Assembly (NCBI RefSeq): GCF_017104565.1
Contig: NZ_JAAGPD010000020.1
Span: 62,001-126,000 of the forward strand
Length of the DNA: 64,000 nt
Direction of reading: 5' to 3'
DNA from: Paraburkholderia sp. Tr-20389
GTDB taxonomy: Bacteria; Pseudomonadota; Gammaproteobacteria; Burkholderiales; Burkholderiaceae
This document shows, one piece after another, positions 18,384 to 28,715 of the stretch; positions within the stretch are counted from its first letter, which is position 1; the number at the start of each line of letters is the position of its first letter. The notes under the pieces were generated by a model, which saw only the letters and a program-made list of their open reading frames with translations, was not told where the DNA came from and did no database searches. Position numbers and translations under genes: made by a program.

Positions 18384-19583
18384 TTAGAACTTGTGACGGA
18401 TACCCAGGCTGACGATTTCCTGGCTGCTCGAACCGGCCTGGTAGCCGTACGAACCAACCGATGCGCCTGCGTCGACCACTGCACCGCTCGCTGCATCGCG
18501 CTGATGGCCGCTTGCGTGCTGGTATGCGCCGACCAGGTACAGGTCGGTGCGCTTCGACAGCGAGTAGTCGCCGCCCAGCGAAACCTGGTGGTAGTTCGCC
18601 GACGTGTCGCCTGCGCCGTGCGTGTAGATGTAGCCCAGGCCAACCAGCATTGCCGGCGTGACCTGATAGCCAGCGTACGCGCCAGCAACGTGATACTTCT
18701 CTTGCTCTGCGAAGCCCGAGAATGCGTCCGGCTTGTATTGCGCGAAGCTGTAGCGGACGTTGAACGTGAACGGACCCGTCACGAACTGCGCAGCTGCCGA
18801 CGTGATGTCGATCTGCTTCGCCGATTGGTACGCGCCGTTGATGTTCGAACCGTCGAACGTACCGTCAGACGTCACGCCCGTGTTCCACGTGCCACCTGCG
18901 TTCGTCGGGGTCACGCCGCGGCTTGCCAGCGTGTTGGCGTTTTCCATGCGGAAGTAGCCAGCTGCGACGCTGAACGGACCGCCTGCCCACGTTGCTGCGC
19001 CTGCCCACGACTGGCCTGCGCCCGTTGCGCCTGCAACGCCGCCCAGTGCGTACATGCCTTCGAACTGGAAGCCGCTCCACACCGGCGAAACGTACTTGAT
19101 TGCGTTGTTCGTACGCGAGCTGTTGTCGTTGTTGTCAACGTCGCCCGGCGTCGTGAACGTGCTGCCGAAGTAGTTGTCACCCGTCAGCGGCTGAACCAGG
19201 TCGACCAGCGGGTCGTACTGACGACCCATCGTGAACGTACCGTAGGCGTCATGCGTCAAGCCGACGTATGCCTGGCGGCCGAACAGCTTCGTGCCCGTGC
19301 CATACGAACCCATCTTGCCGTTGTTCGGGTTGAAGCCGCTTTCCAGTTGGAAGATTGCCTTCAGGCCACCGCCCAGGTCTTCCGTACCCTTCATGCCCCA
19401 GCGGCTGCCTTGCAGGTTGCCCGCTGCGAGTTGCCACAGGCTATCGTTAGCCGCATTGGCGTTGTGAACGTACTGGATCGAGTCATCGATCAAGCCATAG
19501 AGCGTCACGCTGCTTTGTGCATGTGCTGCGCCTGCAGCGCCGAGCAGTGCCAGCGAGAGCGTCGACAGTGCGATTCGTTTCAT
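18384..19583 (-). CDS. Gram-negative general porin (GBP/OmpC type)
   Basis: This is a trimeric outer-membrane porin of 399 residues. It has a signal peptide MKRIALSTLSLALLGAAGAAHAQS cleaved after AHA, then SSVTLYGLIDDSIQYV, the classical beta-proteobacterial porin N-terminus, and GSRWGMKGTEDLGGGLKAIFQLESGFN. The protein ends LGIRHKF with the terminal Phe needed for barrel insertion. GGAGA eight bases before ATG 19583 favours this start over an in-frame GTG four codons earlier. The terminator follows closely and the upstream region is AT-rich, consistent with a strongly expressed single gene. Confidence 0.93.
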   Translation of the reverse strand: MKRIALSTLSLALLGAAGAAHAQSSVTLYGLIDDSIQYVHNANAANDSLWQLAAGNLQGSRWGMKGTEDLGGGLKAIFQLESGFNPNNGKMGSYGTGTKLFGRQAYVGLTHDAYGTFTMGRQYDPLVDLVQPLTGDNYFGSTFTTPGDVDNNDNSSRTNNAIKYVSPVWSGFQFEGMYALGGVAGATGAGQSWAGAATWAGGPFSVAAGYFRMENANTLASRGVTPTNAGGTWNTGVTSDGTFDGSNINGAYQSAKQIDITSAAAQFVTGPFTFNVRYSFAQYKPDAFSGFAEQEKYHVAGAYAGYQVTPAMLVGLGYIYTHGAGDTSANYHQVSLGGDYSLSKRTDLYLVGAYQHASGHQRDAASGAVVDAGASVGSYGYQAGSSSQEIVSLGIRHKF

Positions 19584-19980
19584 CCATTTCTCCACGCAGA
19601 TGATTGGTTTTCGTTGTTGCGAACCGGAGAATAGCGCAGTGTCTCAAGGTGTAAGAACTGAAAAAAATTAAGGTGTATCGAAAATGTGACAGACCGGTAG
19701 AAGCCTTGTATTGCAAGCTTGTCAACGATTGTTTCTGTTTCAGCAATATTGAATCTTTGACTATGCATTATTGTTCTTTTTATGACAGTGATCCGTATGA
19801 TCGGTATGACTTACACGCACAGTCGAAAGGAATTTGCAAGTAAGTTGTCTAGTCGATTGGTGAAATTTCCGCTTCTATATAAAGAAGGCATAAACGACGG
19901 AAGTCGTTGCCTTGACTCGGCGGGTAGACAGTTGCGGCCAGATATGGTCGTCTGGGCGCTAATTTCTGTGTAACAGACGC
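19584..19980. other. Intergenic region upstream of the porin gene
   Basis: About 400 bp of unusually AT-rich sequence without a recognisable gene separate the porin start from the end of the yihY-like gene, both on the minus strand. The porin promoter and leader are expected in the first 150 bp. I see no clear operator. Confidence 0.4.
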
Positions 19981-21303
19981 TTAATATCTCGATTCGTCGG
20001 GGGGCGGCGTTGCAGCGTCGTCCGAGGCGCTACGGCGTCGGGCGAACGCGGCGACGGCCATCGCGGTGCCCGCCGCGACCAGCACCGAACTCCACGGATG
20101 CCGCCTGACATACCGGTCGGCGGCGGCGGCTTTGCGGCGCGCCTCGACGAGCGTGTGCGCTGCGGCACGCGTCGCATGCATTTCGGCCTTGAGGACGGTC
20201 TTGCCGATCGTCACGGCCTTGCCGATACCCGCATCGTGCGTCGCGACGACCTTGGCTGCCAGCGATGCCCGCGGCGCCGGCGGCACGCTCGCCGTGCTGC
20301 CGGAAGAAGGCGCTGCGCCGCGTATGGAGCCGCGTTTCGCATCGGCGGCGACCGTCGATGCCGCCAGCACCGAGGCCAGCATCGCGCGGCTCCCCGGCGG
20401 CGCGGCGCGTGCGAAGCCCCACGCGCCGCGCGGATCGTGCATACGTCCGCGCGCCGCTGCGAATTCCGCGCCGAGCAGCAGCACGACAGCCGAGAAGTAC
20501 AGCCACATCAGCAGCACGGCCAGCGAGCCGGCTGCGCCGAACGAGTTGGCCATGCCGGCATGCGCGAGATACAGCGCGAACAGCTTCTTGCCCGCCGAGA
20601 ACAGCGCGGCCGCGACCGTGCCGCCGACCAGCGCGTCGCCCCAGCGCACGGGCGCGTCGGGCAGGAACTTGAGCAGCGCGGCGAACGCAACCCCGAGCAC
20701 AAGCCAGCCGACGGCCAGTTGCAGCAGGTTGCCGATCACGACATAGGGCGAACTGCCCCAGATCCAGTTGCCGATGAAGGTGATCGCCGTGTCGAGCACC
20801 AGCGACACGATCAGCAGAAACGCGACCCCGAGCACGAGCCCGAATGAAATCAGCCGCACGCGCACCAGCGCGATCACGCTCGACGCGCGCGGCGCGACGG
20901 ACGGCCAGACGATGTTGAGCGCACTGTTCAGCGACGAGAACGTCGCCGATGCGCCGACGGCGAGCAACACGAACGAGATGATCGCGGCGATGCCGCCCGC
21001 GCCGCCGCTGCGATGGGCGTTCTGCACGATCGTGGTCACGGCGGCCGCTGCATCGTTGCCGAGCACCGCGTGCACCTGTCTGAAGAGTTCGCCGCGAGCG
21101 GCTTCGGCGCCGAAGAACCAGCCCGATACGGCGATCACCATGACGAGCGTCGGCGCGAGCGAGAACGCTGCATAGAACGCGATGCTCGCCGCCATCGCGG
21201 CACAGCGGTTCTCGGAGAACTGCTTCAGGGCGCCGACGGCCCACGACGCCTGCTTCTTCGCAGCAGTCTGCAACTTATCGGTGGACAGTGAATCGAGTTC
21301 CAT
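19981..21303 (-). CDS. YihY/BrkB-family membrane protein with DUF883-like tail
   Basis: This is an inner-membrane protein of the YihY/virulence factor BrkB family, 440 residues. The family region spans about 20-285 with several membrane segments (AAMAASIAFYAAFSLAPTLVMVIAVSGWFFG, FVLLAVGASATFSSLNSALNIVW, GTVAAALFSAGKKLFALYLAHAG). After it comes a long Ala/Arg-rich linker and, at about 395-421, ADRYVRRHPWSSVLVAAGTAMAVAAFA, which resembles the C-terminal anchor of ElaB/YqjD/DUF883 ribosome-associated membrane proteins. That tail is unusual for YihY. Biological function of the family is poorly known. The start at 21303 is supported by the conserved N-terminal helix; no operon partner is seen. Confidence 0.85.
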   Translation of the reverse strand: MELDSLSTDKLQTAAKKQASWAVGALKQFSENRCAAMAASIAFYAAFSLAPTLVMVIAVSGWFFGAEAARGELFRQVHAVLGNDAAAAVTTIVQNAHRSGGAGGIAAIISFVLLAVGASATFSSLNSALNIVWPSVAPRASSVIALVRVRLISFGLVLGVAFLLIVSLVLDTAITFIGNWIWGSSPYVVIGNLLQLAVGWLVLGVAFAALLKFLPDAPVRWGDALVGGTVAAALFSAGKKLFALYLAHAGMANSFGAAGSLAVLLMWLYFSAVVLLLGAEFAAARGRMHDPRGAWGFARAAPPGSRAMLASVLAASTVAADAKRGSIRGAAPSSGSTASVPPAPRASLAAKVVATHDAGIGKAVTIGKTVLKAEMHATRAAAHTLVEARRKAAAADRYVRRHPWSSVLVAAGTAMAVAAFARRRSASDDAATPPPDESRY

Positions 21304-21559
21304 GACGGTCCTTCATGACCAGGGTATGACACGGCGGACGCGCAACGCATCGTCTCGCGGATTCATCGCGCATCGGCGCGCGGGGACATGCAACCGGCAA
21401 TCGTATTACGCAAGCCTCATGCCCATCTATCTATGCGGATACAACAACTTCGAATCAGCGGGCATACGGCATGCGTGTGTCCTGTTCCGCTGTGCTTACG
21501 ATTGCCAGGAAACGACTTATACTTTTTTCACCTCCCCACAATTAGAACGAGAGGCGATC

Positions 21560-24500
21560 ATGTTGCAAATGTCCCGCCGCCAGTTTCTGAAGGTGACGGC
21601 GAGCACGCTAGCCGGATCGAGCCTGGCCCTGATGGGCTTCTCGCCGGAGCCTGCGCTCGCCGAAGTCCGGCAGTACAAACTGGCTCGTACTACCGAAACG
21701 CGCAACACGTGTCCTTATTGCTCCGTCGGCTGCGGCATCCTGATGTACGGCCTCGGCGACGGCGCGAAGAACGCGACAGCCAGCATCATCCATATTGAAG
21801 GCGACCCCGATCATCCGGTCAATCGCGGCACGTTGTGCCCGAAGGGGGCGAGCCTCATCGATTTCATTCACAGTCCGAGCCGTCTGAAGTATCCCGAGTA
21901 TCGCGCCGCCGGTTCCGATCAGTGGCAACGCATCTCGTGGGACGATGCGCTCGACCGTATCGCGAAGCTGATGAAGGAAGATCGCGACGCGAACTTCGTC
22001 GAAAGCACGCCCGACGGCAAGAAGGTCAACCGTTGGCTGACCACGGGCATGCTCGCGGCGTCGGCGGGCAGCAACGAGGTCGGCTATCTGACGCACAAGA
22101 CCGTGCGTTCGATGGGGATGCTCGCGTTCGACAACCAGGCGCGTGTCTGACATGGCCCGACGGTGGCAGGTCTTGCCCCGACGTTTGGCCGTGGAGCGAT
22201 GACGAACCATTGGGTCGACATCAAGAACGCGGACGTGATTCTCGTGATGGGCGGCAATGCGGCCGAGGCGCACCCGTGCGGTTTCAAATGGGTGACCGAG
22301 GCGAAGGCGCACAACAAGGCGAAGCTGATGGTCGTCGATCCGCGCTTCACGCGCACGGCGTCCGTCGCGGACTTCTATGCGCCGATTCGCACGGGCACCG
22401 ACATCGCGTTCCTTGGCGGCGTGATCAACTATCTGCTGACCAACGACAAGATCCAGCACGAGTACGTGAAGAACTACACGGACTTTTCGTTCATCGTCCG
22501 CGAAGACTTTGCGTTCAACGACGGCATTTTTTCCGGCTACGACGCGAACGCGCACAAGTACGCAGACAAATCGACGTGGGATTACGAACGCGGCGACGAC
22601 GGCTTCGTGAAGGTCGACATGTCGCTGCAGAATCCGCGCTGCGTGTACAACCTGCTGAAGCAGCACTACTCGCGCTACACGCCGGAAATGGTCGAGAAGA
22701 CCTGCGGCACGCCGAAGGACAAGTTCCTGCACGTGTGCGAGACGCTCGCGAGCACCGCGACGCCTGGCCGCGCGGGCACGATCCTCTATGCGCTCGGCTG
22801 GACGCATCATTCGATCGGCGCGCAGATGATCCGCACGGGCGCGATGGTGCAGCTTCTGCTGGGCAATATCGGCATCGCGGGCGGCGGCATGAACGCGTTG
22901 CGCGGGCACTCGAACATCCAGGGCCTGACGGACCTCGGCCTGATGTCGAATCTGCTGACGGGCTACATGACGCTGCCGAACGAACCCGAACAGGAGTTCG
23001 ACGGTTACATCCAGAAGCGCGCGTCGCAGCCGTTGCGGCCGAACCAGTTGAGCTACTGGAAGAACTACCGCGCGTTCTTCGTCAGCATGATGAAGTCGTG
23101 GTGGGGCGACGCGGCGACGGCGGAGAACAACTGGGGCTACGACTATCTGCCGAAGCTCGACAAGCCATACGATCTGCTGCAGGCCATCGAGCTGATGAAT
23201 CAGGGCAAGATGAACGGCTACATCTGCCAGGGCTTCAACCCGCTCGCGGCGGCGCCCAACAAAGGCAAGACGACCGTGGGTCTCGGCAAACTCAAGTGGC
23301 TCGTCATCATGGACCCGCTCGCCACGGAAACCTCCGAGTTCTGGAAGAACCACGGCGAGTACAACGACGTCGATTCGTCGAAGATCCAGACGGAAGTGTT
23401 CCGCCTGCCCACCACCTGCTTCGCCGAAGAGCGCGGCTCTCTCGTCAGTTCGAGCCGCGTGCTGCAATGGCACTGGCAAGGCGTGGAGGCGCCGTTCGAA
23501 GCGCGCAGCGACCTCGAGATCATGTCGGGCATCTTCCTGCGCATGCGCAAGGCGTACAAGGAGAAGGGCGGCAAGTACCCCGATCCGATCGTCAACCTGA
23601 CCTGGCCTTATGCGCATCCCGACAGCCCGACGCCCGAAGAGATCGCGATGGAGTACAACGGTCGCGCGCTCGCCGATCTTCCCGACCCGAAGGACGCATC
23701 CAAAGTACTCGTGAAGAAGGGCGATCAGCTGGCCGGCTTCGCGCAACTGAAGGACGACGGCACGACGGCGAGCGGCTGCTGGATCTTCTGCGGCGCGTGG
23801 ACCCAAGCGGGCAACCAGATGGGACGGCGCGACAACAGCGACCCGACGGGCATCGGTCAGACCTTGAACTGGGCGTGGGCGTGGCCTGCGAACCGGCGTG
23901 TGCTGTACAACCGCGCATCATGCGATATGAACGGCAAACCGTTCGATCCGAAACGCAAGCTGATCGCATGGAACGGCGCAAGCTGGAGCGGTCCCGACAT
24001 TCCGGACTTCAAGCTCGACGAAGCGCCGGAAAACGGTATGGGTCCGTTCATCATGAACCCGGAAGGCGTCGCGCGTTTCTTTGCGCGCGACGGGATGAAC
24101 GAAGGACCGTTCCCCGAGCACTATGAGCCGTTCGAAACGCCGCTCGGCTACAACACCTTCCATCCGAACAATCCGCAGGCGACGAACAACCCCGCCGCGC
24201 GCGTGTTCCCGGATGACCGCAAGGCGTTCGGCAAGGCGGCCGATTTCCCGCATACGGCGACCACCTATCGTCTGACGGAACACTTCCATTTCTGGACCAA
24301 GCACGCACGTCTCAACGCAATCGTCCAGCCACAGCAGTTCGTCGAGATCGGCGAGGATCTCGCGAAGCAGATCGGCGTAGTGGCGGGCGACCGCGTGAAG
24401 GTGTCGAGCAACCGTGGACACATCATCGCCGTGGCCGTGGTCACGAAGCGGATCAAGCCGCTGATGATCGACGGCAAGAAGGTGCAGACCGTCGGCGTGC

Positions 24501-24631
24501 CGCTGCATTGGGGCTTCAAGGGGCTCACCAAGCCGGGCTATATCACCAACACATTGACGCCTGTCGTGGCCGACGCGAATTCGCAGACACCGGAATTCAA
24601 GTCGTTCCTCGTGAAGGTCGAAAAGGCATAG
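21560..24631 (+). CDS. fdnG: Formate dehydrogenase-N alpha subunit, selenoprotein
   Basis: This is the catalytic molybdopterin subunit that oxidises formate to CO2 in the periplasm. The single frame runs from ATG 21560 through an in-frame TGA at 22148-22150 to the stop at 24631, 1,023 residues with selenocysteine at position 197; E. coli FdnG has Sec196. The context NQARV[24 protein letters not shown] is the family active site. A Tat signal SRRQFLK lies at the N-terminus and the [4Fe-4S] cluster is held by C51, C54, C58 and C93. GAGAGG precedes the start. Automated calling splits it into two frames. fdnH and fdnI follow in the same operon, and the Sec machinery lies downstream. Confidence 0.96.
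22148..22190 (+). promoter_or_regulatory. Bacterial SECIS element with UGA-Sec codon
   Basis: The TGA at 22148-22150 is followed by a hairpin whose apical loop contains GGTCT at 22169-22173, flanked by GGCA and TGCC. The loop lies 21 bases from the first base of TGA, the same spacing and loop sequence as in E. coli fdnG and fdhF. SelB recognises this loop and inserts selenocysteine. Confidence 0.92.
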
Positions 24632-24641
24632 GGGAGGCGCC

Positions 24642-25580
24642 ATGGCATTTCAATCGCTGGATATCAAGCGCCTCTCCGCCACGACGGTGCAGCCCACGTC
24701 GGTGCGCGAGCCGGTGACGGGCTCGGTCGCGAAGCTGATCGACGTGACCAAGTGCATCGGCTGCAAGGCGTGTCAGACGGCATGCATGGAGTGGAACGAC
24801 CTGCGCGACGACATCGGCACTACGACGGGCATCTACGACAACCCGCGCGATCTCGACGAGCATTCGTGGACGGTGATGCGCTACACGGAGTACGAGAACC
24901 CGAAAGGCGATCTCGAATGGCTGATCCGCAAGGACGGCTGCATGCACTGCGAAGATCCGGGCTGCCTGAAAGCGTGTCCGTCGCCGGGCGCGATCGTGCA
25001 GTACACGAACGGCATCGTCGATTTCCACGAAGAGAACTGCATCGGCTGCGGCTATTGCATCGCGGGCTGTCCGTTCAACATTCCGCGTCTGTCGAAGACG
25101 GATCATCGCGTGTACAAGTGCACGCTATGCTCGGATCGCGTGGGCGTCGGCCAGGAGCCCGCGTGCGTGAAGACGTGTCCGACGGGCGCGATCGTGTTCG
25201 GCACCAAGGTCGACATGATCCAGCACGCGGAGGAGCGCATCGCCGATTTGAAGGAACGGGGCTTCGAGAAGGCCGGGCTGTACGATCCGCAGGGCGTAGG
25301 CGGCACGCACGTGATGTATGTGCTGCATCATGCGGACAAGCCGTCGCTGTATCACGGCCTGCCCGACGATCCGCACATCAGCCCGTTCGTGAAGCTGTGG
25401 AAGGGCGTCGCGAAGCCGCTGGCCGTCGCGGCGATGGCGCTCACCGCGCTGGCGGGCTTCTTCCATTACACGCGCGTCGGCCCGAACGAGGTAACAGAAG
25501 AAGACGAGGACGCGGCCCGCAATGCAGCGCGCGATATCCGCGAACGGCGTGAGAACAAGCCCGAGGAGCCCGTCAAATGA
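24642..25580 (+). CDS. fdnH: Formate dehydrogenase-N beta subunit, iron-sulfur
   Basis: This is the electron-transfer subunit of 312 residues that passes electrons from FdnG to cytochrome FdnI. Four ferredoxin-type cysteine groups are visible: [40 protein letters not shown] and CTLCSDR with CVKTC, enough for four [4Fe-4S] clusters. A single C-terminal membrane segment ([18 protein letters not shown]) anchors it on the periplasmic side, with a charged tail beyond. It starts 10 bp after fdnG with GGGGAGG before the ATG, and its end overlaps fdnI by four bases. Confidence 0.96.
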   Translation: MAFQSLDIKRLSATTVQPTSVREPVTGSVAKLIDVTKCIGCKACQTACMEWNDLRDDIGTTTGIYDNPRDLDEHSWTVMRYTEYENPKGDLEWLIRKDGCMHCEDPGCLKACPSPGAIVQYTNGIVDFHEENCIGCGYCIAGCPFNIPRLSKTDHRVYKCTLCSDRVGVGQEPACVKTCPTGAIVFGTKVDMIQHAEERIADLKERGFEKAGLYDPQGVGGTHVMYVLHHADKPSLYHGLPDDPHISPFVKLWKGVAKPLAVAAMALTALAGFFHYTRVGPNEVTEEDEDAARNAARDIRERRENKPEEPVK

Positions 25581-26212
25581 GACATGATCCGCAAGAGAAC
25601 ACGGAGCTGATCGAGCGCTACACGCCGAACGAGCGGACGAATCACTGGATCACCGCAATCACGTTCGTGTTGCTCGCGCTGTCGGGGCTCGCGATGTTTC
25701 ATCCGTCGATGTTCTGGTTGTCCGCGCTGTTCGGCGGAGGGCAATGGACGCGCATCCTGCATCCGTTTGTCGGCGTGGTGATGTTCGTGTCGTTCATGAT
25801 TCTTGCGCTGCGCTTCTGGCATCACAACTATCTGGACGCCGATGACCGCCAGTGGCTGCGCCAGATGAACGACGTGCTCGCGAACCGCGAAGACAGGCTG
25901 CCTGAAGTGGGCCGCTACAACGCGGGGCAAAAGCTGCTGTTCTTCGTGCTCGTGCTGTGCCTGCTGCTGTTGCTGCTGAGCGGTATCGTCATCTGGCGCG
26001 CGTATTTCGCGTTTTATTTCCCGATCGAGGTCGTGCGTGTTGCGGCCGTGATTCATGCGATCAGCGCGTTCGTGCTGATCTGCAGCATCATCGTGCATAT
26101 CTATGCGGCGCTGTGGGTGAAGGGCTCGATCGGTGCGATGACACGCGGCACGGTGACGTTGGGCTGGGCACGCAAGCATCATCCGAAGTGGTTCCGCGAA
26201 AGCATCAAGTGA
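25577..26212 (+). CDS. fdnI: Formate dehydrogenase-N gamma subunit, cytochrome b556
   Basis: This is the integral membrane di-heme cytochrome of 211 residues that carries electrons to menaquinone or ubiquinone. Four hydrophobic segments are visible, beginning [23 protein letters not shown], and haem-ligand histidines occur in NHW, HPFVG, HAISAF and HIYAALW. The start overlaps the fdnH stop in ATGA, so the two are translationally coupled. Length and topology match FdnI/FdoI. Confidence 0.95.
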   Translation: MRHDPQENTELIERYTPNERTNHWITAITFVLLALSGLAMFHPSMFWLSALFGGGQWTRILHPFVGVVMFVSFMILALRFWHHNYLDADDRQWLRQMNDVLANREDRLPEVGRYNAGQKLLFFVLVLCLLLLLLSGIVIWRAYFAFYFPIEVVRVAAVIHAISAFVLICSIIVHIYAALWVKGSIGAMTRGTVTLGWARKHHPKWFRESIK

Positions 26213-26307
26213 CATGTGATCCGCGTGCCGGGCGGGAGCGCGCGCGGCTCGCGTTTATCTGCTAGTGTTGACGCCATCCCTGTTCTGAATGTCAGGAACC
26301 TGAATTG

Positions 26308-27237
26308 GTGCAACGCATTCTGGATCCCGGCCAGATTGAATCGCTCGATCATTCGGCCATTCCGCGCCTGCGCATGCCGGAGCGCGCGACGCTTTTCTCG
26401 ACGCGCGCCGCGCGTCTTCGCCAGTTGGCGGACACGAGCCCGATCGGCGGCTACGTCAGACTGATGGCTGCGCTCGCCGACGCGCAGCAGCAGACACTCG
26501 CGCAGATCAGCGCGACGATGCCTTCCGCCGAAGCTATCGCGCTCGCGCAGCAACATTCGATGCCGCTTGCGCCGGCGACCACGCCCGAACGCGACCCGCA
26601 GTGGCGCGATGTCTTGCAGCGTTTGCTCGATCGCGTCGAAGCGGCGGGACTGGTAACGCCCGTGCTCGCGAGAGTGATCGACGGCTTGCGCGTGGCAAGC
26701 GCGCAGCAACTCGACGCGCTCGCCGATGCCGTCGTCGCGCTGCGCTTCAACGAAATCGAGCCGGCCTCCGCACCGTTCGTCATGGCGGCGCTGCAGGTGG
26801 TGTGGACGGACATCGCGAGCCGCATCGACCCGCGCGCCGTGCCGTATCTCGACACGCCCGGCACGTGTCCCGTATGCGGCACGCCGCCCGTGGCGAGCAT
26901 CGTGCGCGTGGGCGGTCAGTTCCAGGGCTATCGCTATCTGCAATGCGGATTGTGTTCGACGGAATGGCACGTGGTGCGCGTCAAGTGCTCGAACTGCGAT
27001 TCGACAAAAGGCGTTGCGTATCACGGCATCGATGGCGGCAGCGAAGCGCTCAAGGCCGAATCGTGCGACGAGTGCCACACGTACCGCAAGATCGGCTATC
27101 AGGAGAAGGACTACGACTTCGAGCCGCTGGCGGACGATCTCGCGAGCCTCACACTCGACTTGCTGATGAATGAAGCCGGCTATCGGCGCAGCAGTCCGAA
27201 TCCGCTGTTGTGGCCGGAAGTGCCGTCCGACGAGTAA
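26308..27237 (+). CDS. fdhE: Formate dehydrogenase accessory protein FdhE
   Basis: This is the cytoplasmic chaperone of 309 residues needed for maturation of respiratory formate dehydrogenases. It carries the rubredoxin-like CxxC pairs of the family: [23 protein letters not shown] and CDECHTY between about residues 185 and 260. AGGAA at 26294-26298 allows a GTG start at 26308 or a TTG at 26305; both give the same protein within one residue. It sits between the structural fdn genes and selA, the usual order in beta-proteobacteria. Confidence 0.93.
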   Translation: MQRILDPGQIESLDHSAIPRLRMPERATLFSTRAARLRQLADTSPIGGYVRLMAALADAQQQTLAQISATMPSAEAIALAQQHSMPLAPATTPERDPQWRDVLQRLLDRVEAAGLVTPVLARVIDGLRVASAQQLDALADAVVALRFNEIEPASAPFVMAALQVVWTDIASRIDPRAVPYLDTPGTCPVCGTPPVASIVRVGGQFQGYRYLQCGLCSTEWHVVRVKCSNCDSTKGVAYHGIDGGSEALKAESCDECHTYRKIGYQEKDYDFEPLADDLASLTLDLLMNEAGYRRSSPNPLLWPEVPSDE

Positions 27238-27272
27238 ACCAACGTCGTGCAACCGCACGGGGGAATGCGAGC

Positions 27273-28715
27273 GTGAGCGAAGTGTCGGGCAACGAAACGG
27301 GCAAGGACGTGCGTGCGCTGCTCGCGCGCGTGCCGGCTGTCGAGCGTGTGCTGTCATCGGCGGCGCAGCCTCTGATCGGCGAATACGGCCGCACGCAGGT
27401 CGTCGACGCGATACGCATGGCAGCCGATGCGCTGCGGCGCGAACTGCTCGCGGGCGCTTCGTTCGATGCATCGTTCAACTTCGAAGCGAAACTCGTCGAC
27501 GACGCGGCTCGCTCGCTCGCTGCACGTGCGCGGCCTCATCTGCGTGCCGTGTTCAACCTGACGGGCACGGTCTTGCACACGAATCTCGGCCGTGCGCTGC
27601 TGCCCGACGAAGCCGTGCGCGCGGTGATCGAAGCCCTCACGCGGCCGATGAACCTCGAGTTCGATCTCGCCACCGGCAGCCGCGGCGACCGCGACGATCT
27701 GATCGACGATCTCATCTGCGAACTCACGGGTGCCGAGGCGGCGACCGTCGTCAACAACAACGCGGCCGCCGTGCTGTTGACGTTGTCGGCGCTGGCATCG
27801 AAGAAGGAAGTCGTGGTCTCGCGCGGCGAACTGGTCGAGATCGGCGGCGCGTTCCGCATTCCCGACATCATGTCGCGCGCGGGTGCGAAGCTGCGTGAAA
27901 TCGGCACAACGAACCGCACGCATCTGAAGGATTACGACGAGGCGATCAACGCACGCACCGCATTGCTGATGAAGGTCCATTGCAGCAACTATGCAATCGA
28001 AGGCTTCACGAAGAGCGTGCCCGTCGATGAAGTCGCGCAGCTCGCGCATGCGCGCAGTCTGCCGATGGCCGTCGACCTCGGCAGCGGCACGCTCGTCGAT
28101 CTCGCGCAATTCGGCTTGCCCACCGAGCCGACCGTGCGTGAGACCGTCGAGGCAGGCGCCGATCTCGTCACCTTCAGCGGCGACAAGTTACTGGGCGGAC
28201 CGCAGGCCGGTTTGATCGTCGGGCGTGCGGAGTTGATCCGCAAGATCAAGAAGCATCCGTTGAAGCGTGCACTGCGCGTCGGCAAGCTGACACTGGCTGC
28301 GCTCGAACCCGTGTTGCAGCTTTATCGCGCGCCCGAACTGCTGCGCGAGCGGCTCACTACTTTGCGCCTCTTGACGCGTCCCGCTGCCGACATGCAGGCG
28401 CAGGCTGCGCGTGTGCAAGCTGTGTTGCAGCGAGCGCTAGGCGACGCGTACAGCGTGACGGCCGAGCCGATGATGAGCCAGATCGGCAGCGGTGCATTGC
28501 CCGTCGATCAGTTGCCGAGCTTTGGCGTTGTGATTCACAACGCCGCTGGCAAGCGCGGCGGCCGTGCACTGATGAAGCTCGAAGAAGCGCTGCGTGCGTT
28601 GCCGCGTCCCGTGATCGGACGCATTGCCGACGATGCGCTGCGCCTCGATCTGCGCTGCCTCGAAGCCGCTGACGAGCCCGCGTTCGTCGCACAATGCGCG
28701 GAGCTGCGCCTATGA
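27273..28715 (+). CDS. selA: L-seryl-tRNA(Sec) selenium transferase
   Basis: SelA is a PLP enzyme that converts seryl-tRNA(Sec) to selenocysteinyl-tRNA(Sec) using selenophosphate. The 480-residue protein shows the family N-terminus ([16 protein letters not shown]), [32 protein letters not shown] and the PLP lysine K305 in [12 protein letters not shown]. It starts with GTG at 27273, preceded by CGGGGGA; no suitable in-frame ATG exists. The stop overlaps the selB start in ATGA, so SelA and SelB are translationally coupled. Confidence 0.95.
   Translation: MSEVSGNETGKDVRALLARVPAVERVLSSAAQPLIGEYGRTQVVDAIRMAADALRRELLAGASFDASFNFEAKLVDDAARSLAARARPHLRAVFNLTGTVLHTNLGRALLPDEAVRAVIEALTRPMNLEFDLATGSRGDRDDLIDDLICELTGAEAATVVNNNAAAVLLTLSALASKKEVVVSRGELVEIGGAFRIPDIMSRAGAKLREIGTTNRTHLKDYDEAINARTALLMKVHCSNYAIEGFTKSVPVDEVAQLAHARSLPMAVDLGSGTLVDLAQFGLPTEPTVRETVEAGADLVTFSGDKLLGGPQAGLIVGRAELIRKIKKHPLKRALRVGKLTLAALEPVLQLYRAPELLRERLTTLRLLTRPAADMQAQAARVQAVLQRALGDAYSVTAEPMMSQIGSGALPVDQLPSFGVVIHNAAGKRGGRALMKLEEALRALPRPVIGRIADDALRLDLRCLEAADEPAFVAQCAELRL

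Noticed and set aside
22140-22165. Apparent premature stop or frameshift in fdnG
   Set aside because: The TGA lies at the active-site Sec position and is followed by a canonical SECIS hairpin, so the gene is intact.
21608-23806. A 732-codon minus-strand frame and a 763-codon plus-strand frame over fdnG
   Set aside because: Both are alternative frames of the selenoprotein gene and carry no domain.
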